A DNA stretch of 64,000 nt from Prostheceraeus crozeri (Eukaryota; Platyhelminthes; Polycladida; Euryleptidae), in NCBI GenBank assembly GCA_907163375.1, contig CAJQUW010001759.1:124001-188000 (forward strand), in the 5' to 3' direction. The position numbers and the translations under genes are program-made. This document shows, piece after piece, positions 22,015-31,205 of this stretch. Position 1 is the stretch's first letter, and every line of letters begins with the position of its first letter. A model generated the notes under the pieces. The model had not been told where the DNA came from and ran no database searches. It was given only the letters and a program-made list of their open reading frames with translations.

Positions 22015-23227
22015 AGTCGACTTTAGTATATTAGTTCAACATGTTTCGTTAAGATTCATGGTGTGAAAAATCATCAGCTTGATTATATTAAACTGACTTT
22101 TTCTTTATCGCGTGTACTAGTAGACATGCATGCATGACTCATTAAAAACAATCCATTTTATTCATTATTGCATGAAGGGCTAACAAGTACAGCATAAACG
22201 TGATCTTATTTAACAAAATGATTAGTAGGCCTTATAGATTTGCTTCATCATGTTTAAAAAGTGTAATGTAAGTTTTTAACAATATACATGTACATGTAGT
22301 TACGTCATTTAAAGAAATAACCATCATAAGAAAAATAATGCTACCTCTATAAGTGGACCATCTTTTTGCGGCCCACGGGTGGTCCACTTATAGAGGTTTC
22401 ACATATCCTATTGATTCATAAATGCATTTACATCTATTTCTACAGACTGGAGAGATAACGGAAGAGCCTGCCACTCTGTGATATCACAATGTAGACGATG
22501 TCTTATGTCGTCAAAATGGTTTATCTGCAATAAAATTGGAAACAAACAAAGTTGCATTGAATCTGAGTAAAGACTGGTAAAAATAATAGTCCCAATTGGA
22601 CATATAATATATACTACTTATAAACTTTTAAGAGAAGAACATGAAAAAATGAGTGATAATTCAAAGTGCTCTAGCTCCTAAACGAAGCCGAAGCGCACGT
22701 TCAGCTTTGAGCATGTTAATTATCAGCTTCATACTGTGGTTGACAAAAACTTTCACGTAAATCGGAGTAGTCAGTCAACGGGAAATGATCATCAAAAATG
22801 TCCATTTTTGCTTTTTTCAAAAAAAAATCAAATTTCGTCGACTTTCAGTTCGACAACGACTTAAAAAAAGTAGGCCGAAAATTTTAGTCAACTTCGAGAA
22901 GCTGTATCTCACGATTGAATGATGATATCGGGCTGAAAATTGATATGCATGCTAACCTACATTAGTTTAATACACATATAAAACATTGCGACGATAGCTT
23001 ACATAGTGCGGAAATTTTAAAAAATTGAAGATAGAAGATTGTTTTTGTCGAGCATAGTCTTCTTCAGAAGGCTGTAGCTCGGAAAGTATGACGAGTTAGA
23101 CGGAAATATTTCATTTCTGTCGGTTTCCTACCAAGAACAATCAGCTGTTAAAGTTTGAAGAAAATCTGAGAGCCTTCGCCACACACTTGTCCCGAAATAT
23201 GTCGCTTTTTTGTGGAATGACCCAACA

Positions 23228-23768
23228 GATACTTTCAGGAGAACCGTTTTCGAAGGTTAGACTGAGTGTACTACTAAGACCTGTCTACCTGCCCCCAATG
23301 CAAAATCAGCATGAAGCTATTGAACGATTGACGATTTCAGCTTGATATAAAGACTGCATATTATCGAATAACCTACATGTAGGTTTTTGTATGATCTTAC
23401 TTAACTGTTTCAAAGATAACTTTCTTCATTTCGTTCAAAAAAATTTGCATTCAAATTTATAATGCACTATTCTCGTGCACCTTTGTCATTTTCTATTAAT
23501 CGTGGCATACGGTGCAAGATCCTGTCTTTATTGTGAAGAATTTTCATGAAACCTCTGGGAAATTGTTGTTCAGCTGTTCGACGTTTGGAAGACTGCTTCA
23601 GCAGAGCGGTCTGGTCATAGCACATATTTTCACAAAATCCATGGTCAGCACGGTCTAAATGCTTCGGCAGGCATTTCCGTAAGCCATTTTCTTTGAGAGA
23701 GCTATTAATCTTTCGAGAAAGTGTAGTAAAATCTTTCTTTCTATGCTGTATAAAATAAACCGAATGTC
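23228..23768. other. Interior of element X, no recognised gene
   Basis: AT-rich DNA between unit Y and the older mariner remnant. No open frame with a recognisable domain. Confidence 0.5.
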
Positions 23769-23945
23769 ATGAAGGATAGGAATATCTTCATGCAGGATGG
23801 AATGCCAGCACACTACTACAGACCCATCGTAAATTATTCAAACAGCCATATTCCTAAATCTTGGATTGACCGTCATGGGAGCCTTTGGAATGGCTTCTTA
23901 TGCCACCAGATTCAACAAGGGTCTCCAAAATTTTGGATTTTTTGC

Positions 23946-24996
23946 TTCATATTTTTCTTCTAAAATGGAGAACACAGACGCTGACACCACCGCGATAATT
24001 GTCACGTCTCCGTACGCTGATTTACTGGAAAAGGAGACAGAACTAATCAACAGAGCCAATACCAACACAAGATCAAGACACGAGGTAAGGTCATTGGTGG
24101 CAATCCTCGAAGCTCTTTCTTGGGACGAAGCAGCGCGGCTGACGGCAGACAGGCTGAAGTCGGTGCTGGCGGGCGAGGCGCTATGGTGGGCCTGCGTCGG
24201 TGACTATCAGAAGTCCGAAACGGCGAATGCGCTTGGCCTGCCCTGCGCATCTCCGGAGGTCCGCCTCTACGCAGCTCCAGCTCCACCAGCTCGCAGACGG
24301 GACTATCAATCTTATCGAGGCGCTCAACCAACTCGAAGAGGATATAGATCCCGAAGAGGTGCAGTTACTAGACCCTGAACTTTATTACGACGCTTTGCGA
24401 GAACAGGACGCGAGGGCCCCCATCTTGGAATCGGATCCGTACTCAGGGTGGATAATTTCGGATCAAAACGAATCAATACCCGAACAGAACGAGCAACAGG
24501 ATCAACAAGGCGAGCAGAATCCCGATCCAGATGAAGCTGAGCCGAACCAGTTCCAGCCCGGGCCGCATGTGCTATGGGAGAGCGGTGGACCCTATAGTGC
24601 TGACAATCACAATTTCGGAACTTCTATTGACAGTCCTAATAATGATCATAATGATTTGCGAACGCAAAATTCGCCCTCCTCAGGGCGCAGCTCGCCTGTA
24701 ATTGATGAAGTCACATGCACCGATACACATACCAATAATACGCTCAAATTGGCACCCATTTCTAAAACACAAGCTAAAGATTTCGGGCCCTATTGTGCTC
24801 GATTAACTGAAGGGTTTAAAGTCAGTAATTGCAGCAAAATTACGTGCTGAATTTTGGATTGCTAGAAATTTCCACTACAACATTTAAGAATTAGACCACA
24901 GAGATATCAATAAGAAAATAATTACTGCTGATACTAGTAAAAATCCCAGATTTTTTGCCATTTTCTTACCATTCTTTACTTTTTTTGCTATTTTTT
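23946..24996 (+). mobile_element. GC-rich cassette inserted in the mariner remnant
   Basis: It is flanked by GATTTTTTGC at 23,936-23,945 and 24,997-25,006. Base composition jumps to clearly GC-rich around 24,100-24,560, unlike the surroundings. Two overlapping plus-strand open stretches lie inside: 23,964-24,378 (from ATG, MENTDADTTAIIVTSPYADL) and one ending at 24,850, which is acidic (NQLEEDIDPEEVQLLDPELY, later many E, Q and D). No terminal inverted repeats were seen. A 10-bp duplication without inverted ends suits a retrocopy or target-primed insertion. The product is not recognised. T-rich flanks make a chance 10-mer match possible. Confidence 0.5.
23964..24850 (+). pseudogene. Unknown coding sequence in the GC-rich cassette
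   Basis: From the ATG at 23,964 the frame runs 138 codons: an N-terminal helical part (SPYADLLEKETELINRANTN, later WDEAARLTADRLKSVLAGEA) and an Arg/Tyr-rich tail. The neighbouring frame from about 24,260 to 24,850 reads LADGTINLIEALNQLEEDID and continues acidic, then GPHVLWESGGPYSADNH, ending KVSNCSKITC. Composition suggests both were once coding. I recognise neither. It could be a host retrocopy or the first gene of an uncharacterised element. Confidence 0.35.
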
Positions 24997-25484
24997 GATT
25001 TTTTGCCGAGTGAGACCCCTGATTCAATGCCTTGTGACTTTTTCCTTTTGGGCACGTTGAAGAAATTGTGCATTAGAGTCATCCTATGCATTTGGAAGAA
25101 CTGCAAAACAAAGCTTTGCACCGTTTTCTGCAGATCGACGAGCGATTGCGTAGAGACATGCTCTTGCGCTGTTGACCGAAGAATTAGATTGTGATCGGTC
25201 AAATGGTGAGAAAGTAGAAAATAAATGTTATAGTAGTACTCGTGTTAGCAACTGTTTTCCTTTGAATCATGATTAACTTACAGAAATTAATCATTGGGTC
25301 GCTAATTGCTATTGCATCAACAACTTTGAAATGATCACTGAGAATCCGCCCTGTTACAATTGAATCAATTGTCACACAGAATAGATTGAAGACTAAAAAC
25401 TATCGCATTTGCTCAATAAGAGAAAACGGAGTTCTATATTGTGCCCAAATATTACACATTACAGAATCCATGCAACTTAATATA

Positions 25485-27299
25485 CAGGGTGGCGCACGTA
25501 AACCGCCAGATTTTAAACTTTTATTACTCCTCAAATATTCATCCGATCGTCATGAAATTTCGACTCATACTAGTTTGGAGTATAGGATTTATGATGATTA
25601 TACCTGCTGTACTGAGAATTGTCAGAAAATTCTGATTCTATTGACCGAATGACATGTACTCATTTTGTTGACATCGAAAATCTAGATCAAGTTAGTTAAC
25701 TTAACATGAATCGTATTCTGCACAACGAATTGTGCGCAGTCTTGAAGTGAATATTGTTCACTTACTTCTATGTCATATAAAATACCATTCGACGATTAAA
25801 TCACTATCTGAAAAGAATCGAACATAGAAGAATGGATGATTATTCGGTTGCAGAACGAGCAAAATGCGCGGCTTGGTACGAATGGCTCAAGAGTCCAGTG
25901 GAGGTACAAAGGCTTTATCATTCAGAGTGTGGCAAGAACGCGAGAGCGCCGGATGCCCGTACCATAAAGCGGTGGCACACAAACCTGTTGACCAGTGGTA
26001 GTGTGGCGACTGTCAAGCGGAACCGGTCATCTTCTGAACGAACGGAGCAGAATGTGGAACGAGTTGTGCAGCACTTCGAGGAGGACCCAAACACATCTAC
26101 CCGTCGTGCATCTAATGCACTTCAAGTGAGTCGCCGCACTATCCAGCGCATCCTCCATGACTATGGATGGCATCCGTACAAGGTCCAGGTGGTGCAGCGA
26201 TTACACGAAGAAGATCTGGAAAACCGAATGGAGTTCGCAGAACAGGAGCTACAGCGCATCCAAGCCAACCTGAGCCATTTAGTGGAACTAACCTGGTCCG
26301 ATGAAGCTCACTTCCATCTGGATGGTGGTGTGAATCGCCACAATTGTCGTTATTGGGTCAACCAGAACCCTCACTGGATCAAGCAAGTGTCTATGCACTC
26401 GCCACGCACCACCGTCTGGGCAGCAATCAGCCAATCAGGTATCTACGGACAGTTCTTCTTCGACACCTCCGTCAACAAGGATCGGTATCTCAAGATGCTA
26501 CAGGAGGAATTTTGGCCAGCGGTGCAGTCGGACAGAAGAGGCAGGAACATCATATTCATGCAGGATGATGCACCTCCACACTGGGGACTTCCTGTGCGTG
26601 AGTGGTTGAACAAGAAGATGCCTAACAGATGGATGGGACGTGGATCTCCTAACATGCCCTGGCCACCGCGTTCACCTGACCTGACGCCTTGAGATTTCTT
26701 CTTGTGGGGTTTTGTCAAGTCCAAGGTTTACCATACACGGCCAACATCCATGCAAGACTTGAAGGACCGCATCATACAAGCATTTCAAGAAGTGACAACT
26801 GAGATGTGTCGAGAAGCTGCTCTGGCCTACCAAAAGCGACTCGAATCCGTCCTCGAGAATGGAGGAGGACACGTTGAAGTTCGATGACTACTAACACTTT
26901 TTTCACACTTTAACATGTTTTTCATTTAATAAATGTTTTCTATGACATTTACCTTAATTCGTTTTGGTCATTATTGATAAAGACGTGGGGGAAATAAAGG
27001 GAAAAGCTTATCATTAAATTTTACATGTTAAGATACATTGTTGGCATCTCAATTTTACTACAGTTTACTAAAGTTTATCAATAAATTTTACATGTTAAGA
27101 TACATTGTTGGTATGTCAATTTTGCTACATGTCATTCGGTCAATAGAATCAGAATTTTCTGACAATTCTCAGTACAACAGGTATAATCATCATAAATCCT
27201 ATACTCCAAACTAGTATGAGTCGAAATTTCATGACGATCGGATGAATATTTGAGGAGTAATAAAAGTTTAAAATCTGGCGGTTTACGTACGCCACCCTG
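25485..27299 (+). mobile_element. Mariner-type transposon, rosa-like branch, with 174-bp inverted repeats
   Basis: Terminal inverted repeats 25,485-25,658 and 27,126-27,299 begin CAGGGTGGCGCACGTAAACC and differ at 2 of 174 positions. TA flanks it on both sides (25,483-25,484 and 27,300-27,301). The other copy of element X keeps the unfilled site near 168 (AATATACTATTTA). Near the right end a roughly 60-base segment is tandemly duplicated (27,011-27,070 and 27,076-27,130). It contains one transposase gene with a single in-frame stop. Confidence 0.95.
25832..26887 (+). pseudogene. Mariner-type transposase, one internal TGA
   Basis: From ATG 25,832 (MDDYSVAERAKCAAWYEWLK) the frame runs 286 codons, then TGA at 26,690-26,692, and continues open to 26,887 (351 codons in all). 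Two N-terminal helix-turn-helix blocks are seen (residues about 5-60 and 85-125, the latter TRRASNALQVSRRTIQRIL). The catalytic residues lie in WSDEAHFHL (first D), FMQDDAPPHW (second D) and SPDLTP-stop-DFFLWG (third D just after the stop). The second to third D spacing is about 42, larger than the 34 of classic mariners and like the rosa branch. The C-terminus HVEVR matches family ends. The single stop makes this copy a recent pseudogene unless TGA is read through. Confidence 0.9.
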
Positions 27300-27525
27300 T
27301 ACTATTTAATCTGAAATGAGATGAGAGCAACATTTGATACAATCCATTACTGGAAATACTAACGTTTCTGGATTTTTAGCCATCATCAGTGCAGTATACC
27401 TGTAAAGAAACTAAGCAACTCATATGCAAACAAATCATCATCCGAAATGCAAACATCTACAATTAATGAAATACATGCAGTTCAAATCTCATTCTATAGA
27501 GTTCGTTTCCAAAAATTGAGATTTT

Positions 27526-27557
27526 CAAACACCGATGCAAATAGGTAATTGGTGTTT
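27526..27557. repeat. Hairpin of element X, copy 2
   Basis: Arms CAAACACCGAT and ATTGGTGTTTG, with one mismatch, match the hairpin at 339-373. Confidence 0.5.
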
Positions 27558-27646
27558 GCACTTCATGCACGAGGGTGAGCTGCCAGATTCCCAAGCACAT
27601 CCACCTGCCGATGGTCTATGGAGTCAGTTGCTGATTTATCGTACTG

Positions 27647-27787
27647 ATGGCGGCTAAAAAGTCAAAAACGTTTGCAGTTCAGCCTGAAGAAACTTCATCA
27701 GTACTTGTAGCTCCAGCAATGATTCAAATCAAACCTTGCTCTCATCTCCTGTACCTGAAACATAATAAAAAACAACGACTTGTCTAA
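27647..27787 (+). CDS. Small conserved open frame of element X, copy 2
   Basis: Forty-six codons from ATG 27,647 (GATGGCGGC context) to TAA: MAAKKSKTFAVQPEETSSVL, then VAPAMIQIKPCSHLLYLKHN and KKQRLV. The same protein start is found in copy 1 at 462 but shifted by one base after codon 12. Several differences between the copies are third-position or conservative (for example AAA/AAG), which hints at past coding. It has no recognised domain. It could be the first exon of a gene carried by X, and copy 1 extends the similarity past this stop. Confidence 0.35.
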   Translation: MAAKKSKTFAVQPEETSSVLVAPAMIQIKPCSHLLYLKHNKKQRLV

Positions 27788-28309
27788 GGACAACTTTTGG
27801 CTTTCAAACAAGATTATGACAGCTATTTGATTAAACTTGAGCCGCCATTGTATAAGAAAATGCAATATCAGCACGCAAAAAGAAATCCGGATCACTTCTA
27901 CAGCTGTTTGAGACATTTCAATTTTCGCTGGCGTCTTCACCGAAATTTTGCAACAAGTGATCGCACAAAATATTCGTTCGTCACTCCCCTGTGCATCCGA
28001 AACTTTTAGTAGATTTTTCTTTCATAGTTTTCTGACAGACGCTTCTTGAAAGATACGTTTTGGAGAAAATCAAAGGGATCAGAACTCAATTCATAATAGA
28101 CTCCATAATAACGTATAACAACTTTTTCGTCAAGCATTCCCGCCGAAATTCATTTATTATTTCAAAACCTTGATTACTTGCGTTTCGTCATGTTTCTTTA
28201 GGATTGACGGAAGAATCACTGACTTCCTTGTAGAAGAATCTTCTGCTCAAGCGTCAAGCGGATCTTTTAGAAAGCATCAACTTTGAATTCGATCACCCTT
28301 AAAAATTGC

Positions 28310-29425
28310 AGGGTTTCCAAGGTCCCCTAACAATCTGCATAGGCCCGGCCACAATTTTAAAGAGCCCTACCTAATCTAAAAAAGGGCGCGACATGCTCTT
28401 ATCTTTCAGGGTTCCGGTCTCAATCCTATAGGCCCTTTACAATCACAAGAGGTCCATTCATATCTAAAAAGAGCTCTTCGAAACTAAAACAGCTGCTGTT
28501 CACAATCTCAAAGGGCTGCTTCACATAATCTTATGGGGCTAAAAATTGGCCCCTTCACGATCTTAAAGGCCCGTTCACATTCTCAATAGGACTTGTTCAC
28601 AATCTCAGCCGGACCCCCTCAAGATCTTAAAGGGACCCCTTCGCAGTATCAAAAGGGCCCCTTCAGTCTCAAAAGGGCTCTTCACGATCTCAGAAGGGTC
28701 CCCTCACCATCTTTAAGGGCCCCTCACGATCTTGAAGGGGGCCGTCGCAGTCTCTAGAGGGCCCCTTGCAATATCAAAAGGGCCCCCTCACGATCTTGAA
28801 GTGACACTGCACAATCTCAAAAGGGCCCCCTCACGATCTTAAAGGGGTCCCTTCGCAGTCTCAAAAGGGCCCCCTCACCATCTTTAAGGGCCACTTCACG
28901 ATCCTAAAGTGCCACTGCACAATCTCAAAAGGGCCCCTTCACGATCTCAAAAGGGGCCCCTTCACAATCTCAAAAAGGCCCCTCACCATCTTAAATAGCC
29001 CTTCGCAGTCTCAAAAGGGGCCCCTAACGATCTCTAAGGGGCCCTTTCACAATCTCAGAAGGGCCCCTCACGATCTAGAAAGAGCCCTCACGATCTAGAA
29101 GGGGCCCATTCACAATCTCAAAAGGCCCCTCACGATCTAGAAGGGGCCCATTCACAATCTCAAAAGGCCCCTCACGATCCTTAAGGTCCCCTTCACAATC
29201 TCAAAAGGGACCCCTCACGATCTCAGACGGACCCCTCACCATCTTAAATATCCCTTCGCAGTCTCAAAAGGGCCCCCTCACGATCTTAGAAGTGCCACTG
29301 CACAATCTCAAAAAGGCCCCTCGCGATCTTAAAGGACCCTTTCGCAGTCTCAAAACACCCCTTCACGATCCCCCCACCCATTCACCCATTCTTCACCCAT
29401 TCGCTATCTCAAAAGGGCCCCCCTT
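28310..29425. repeat. Subterminal GGGCCC repeat array of element X, copy 2
   Basis: About fifty degenerate units of about 20-22 bases, typically AAAGGGCCCCTTCACGATCT, run up to about 120 bases from the right terminus. Local homogenised pairs are present (for example 29,095-29,175, where GATCTAGAAGGGGCCCATTC is repeated). The matching array in copy 1 is half as long. It is not a CRISPR: there are no distinct spacers and the units are degenerate. Confidence 0.8.
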
Positions 29426-29544
29426 CAAAATCTGAAATAGTTCAAAATCCAAATTTTTTGTTCCTTGGCAAAACATTTTCTCACAACCTAGTTTATTCTA
29501 ATAAAACCAGAAATCCGGTTAAAACCGGAAGAGTGGCAGCCCTG

Positions 29545-30490
29545 TATTTTCGATCGACAGCGATCAAAGTTATGAAAAATGCGGAGATGCAACTGAGACA
29601 ATGGGAATGTAACGACCCCTTGAGTAGATCTGAGAACGAGTGTTCTGATACTATTCTTCCAGGATTGGACTGGCGAAAGAATGGAAGTAGGACTTGGATT
29701 GTCGTGTTTACTCGTGCTGTATACCAATGCGTTCATTAAGATTTAGTGAATTCGCTCTCTACTGAGGACTTTATGATGGCATTTTCTCGATTCATATCTC
29801 GGCGAGGTAGACCGGTGACTGTTTACAGCGATAATTGTACGAATTTTGTCGGATTTGCCAATTTGTCGAAAAAGCTTGACTGGAAAAGATTGAGACGAGC
29901 GTTAGTGTTCAGCGAAAACAATGGAAATTCAATCCACCAACTGCCGCTTGGTGGGAGCGTTTAATCCGAATAATAAAGGATTTACTGAAAAGAATGCTTG
30001 GAAGACAACGATTGACTTACACTGAACTCGTGACGATGTTGCTCGAAGTTGAGGAGATTTGAAATAGTCGACCATTGACATACATCAGCGAAGACGATGA
30101 TGACCTAATCGCATTGACACCAGCTATGTTTTTGAATAATATTGAAAGGAACACGTTTCCAGAATTGGAGGCTAGCGGGGACAACTTGTGCAAAATGTCC
30201 AAGTACATGTGCCATTTGAGAAAGGAACTAGAAATGAGACTTCGAAATGAGTGTCTAGCATATTTAGTTGAAGGGTCCAAGCAGTCTCGAAATCGAACTG
30301 AGTTAGAGGTTGGTGACGTTGTGTTGGTGGGAGCAGATAATAAGCTCTTGAATTTGCCTATGGGAAAGATTTTGGAATTAGTTGCAGGTCGGGATGGTAA
30401 GGTCAGGATGGCGGGAGTACTGACTAAGTCTAGGGTGATTATGCGTCCCGTTCAAAGATTGTATCCACTTGAAGTTCCACGCGATTAAAT
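29545..30490 (+). pseudogene. BEL-A pol remnant, downstream part
   Basis: After element X the BEL-A body resumes with a short RT-linker piece, then integrase core pieces (EDFMMAFSRFISRRGRPVTV and YSDNCTNFVGFANLSKKL, the DNxTNF-type second catalytic region) and the DUF5641-like C-terminus (LEVGDVVLVGADNKLLNLPM to RPVQRLYPLEVPRD) ending at about 30,488. The RNase H region and part of the integrase were not seen. Broken, with several breaks. Confidence 0.7.
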
Positions 30491-30836
30491 GTTATTTGTT
30501 AATCTGATCTAGTGTTCTTTTTGATATGATAGTGTTTCAGATTGACACGTGTCCTATGTGAACATGGCGTTTTTTTTTTAAATTCTAACTGATGGTGTAT
30601 TTACGACGGCAAATTTTGTGCTCTGTGAGAAAAAGTGAACATTCAATGTACGTCATTTTTATATCTCTGATCATTATTTGCATCCTGCACCCATTGACTT
30701 CAACGAGGATTTGTGACCATGCAGAGATCCAACCTGTAAACGGATTCTCCTATTTTTGATTTCTTTTCATAGTTTGTTTTATCTTTTGAGGTTGATTTGT
30801 CTCCCATTCAAAAGAAGTGGGAGGATGATAGAAATT

Positions 30837-31200
30837 TGTCGGTGGATGTATTATTTTCATTGATATTGTGCAAATTGTAATGTACACGTGCTGCTTGCCA
30901 ATGGTTGTAAAATTGATGAGAGGCAGGTGTGAATGTTGATGACTTTGTAAATTTAGTTCTTATTTGGGCGGCATGTTTTCTGAAGAGTGCTTGAGTGGGC
31001 ACGTGCATGCACACTTTCGTTGGATGTTTGTGACTTTGTACAGAAGAAAACGCCAATGCAAAGATATTCGAGAATTATTCGAGATTATTAGAGAAGATAA
31101 TCATATAAGTCTCTCTCACTCTTGACCGTGTTCTACGCTAGCATTTTTGGCTCGTGCAGTAATCATGAAATACTCAGACCTACTGTCACATTAATTAACA
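30837..31200 (+). repeat. BEL-A 3' LTR
   Basis: 364 bases, TGTCGGTGGATG to TTAATTAACA, without the fold-back present in the 5' LTR. A purine-rich stretch (AAAAGAAGTGGGAGGATGA, near 30,810-30,828) lies just upstream and is the likely polypurine tract. Confidence 0.9.
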
Positions 31201-31205
31201 CATTC

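Larger units (their letters stand above)
18576..22403 (+). mobile_element. Tigger/pogo-type DNA transposon
   Basis: TA flanks it on both sides (18,574-18,575 and 22,404-22,405). Its ends are GTAGAACCTCC...GGACCACC on the left and the complement of TGTGAAACCTCTATAAGTGG on the right, the GGACCAC-rich type seen in Tigger elements. Several GGACCAC repeats lie inside each end. The other arm of Y keeps an unfilled copy of the site near 9,722. Minus the 1,338-bp Tc1 inside it, it is about 2.5 kb, normal for Tigger. The transposase is broken (see segments), so it is not autonomous now. Confidence 0.9.
8906..23223. mobile_element. Unit Y: 14.3-kb unit with about 1.1-kb inverted ends, nested in X
   Basis: It opens GGGTCATTCCAC at 8,906 and closes with the reverse complement at 23,223. 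AACA lies on both outer sides (8,902-8,905 and 23,224-23,227), a possible 4-bp target duplication. The left arm (8,906-10,053) matches the right arm (18,207-18,575 joined to 22,404-23,223 across the Tigger insertion). The outer 0.9 kb of each arm looks about 98% identical. The inner part, which carries decayed mariner-type transposase, looks nearer 80%. Without the BEL-B and Tigger insertions Y would be about 4.7 kb. Alternatives are two inverted copies of one mariner-type element, or a large fold-back element. Confidence 0.6.
23769..25220 (+). pseudogene. Old mariner-type transposase remnant, split by a cassette
   Basis: The left piece (23,769-23,935) reads RNIFMQDGMPAHYYRPIVNY and then KSWIDRHGSLWNG, the QDGxPAH box with the second catalytic D and the W-I-G/D-R segment. 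The right piece (25,007-25,220) reads PDSMPCDFFLLGTLKK (third D in DFF) and, in another frame, HLEELQNKALHRFLQIDERL with a following RRIRL. The two pieces are separated by 23,946-24,996. The N-terminal half is missing. The remnant is older than the mariner at 25,485. Confidence 0.7.
8635..29544. mobile_element. Element X, copy 2: 20.9-kb insertion with 16-bp terminal inverted repeats
   Basis: It opens with CAGGGCTGCCACTCTT at 8,635 and closes with the exact reverse complement ending at 29,544. TATTTT flanks it on the left (8,629-8,634) and TATTTTC on the right (29,545-29,551), giving a 6-7-bp target duplication. Outside it on both sides is BEL-A, which resumes after the insertion. Just inside the left end are two GGGCCCCCT boxes (8,689-8,737), and inside the right end lies a 1.1-kb array of similar boxes. 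Copy 1 at 1-1,776 has the same right end. The interior holds unit Y, two mariner-type elements and a GC-rich cassette; no gene clearly of X itself was found. CAGGG ends resemble hAT elements, but 6-7 bp is short for hAT (8 bp), so the superfamily is open. Confidence 0.75.
5276..31200 (+). mobile_element. BEL-A: broken BEL/Pao LTR element, split by a 20.9-kb insertion
   Basis: The matching LTRs at 5,276-5,918 and 30,837-31,200 bound this fossil. Leaving out the fold-back insert in the left LTR, they differ at about 5 of 350 positions (about 1.4%), so the insertion looks fairly recent. A primer-binding site lies at 5,924-5,940. Gag-, protease- and RT-like pieces follow to 8,634, then element X (8,635-29,544), then integrase and C-terminal pieces to about 30,490. 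The body is broken, with many breaks, and most of the RNase H region was not seen. CATT occurs at both outer edges (5,272-5,275 and 31,202-31,205) and may be the target duplication. The decay of the body contrasts with the similar LTRs. Confidence 0.85.

Noticed and set aside
23866-24378. A mariner-cassette fusion gene
   Set aside because: The joint frame only reads through the duplicated T-rich flank. The cassette is better explained as an insertion with its own ATG at 23,964.
25360-25484. Treating the X sequence left of the mariner as an independent element
   Set aside because: It continues on the other side of the mariner exactly as in copy 1 at 43-168, so it is the same element interrupted.
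28310-29425. Regular short repeats that could suggest a CRISPR array
   Set aside because: Units are degenerate, have no unique spacers, lie inside a eukaryotic transposon end and have no cas genes nearby.
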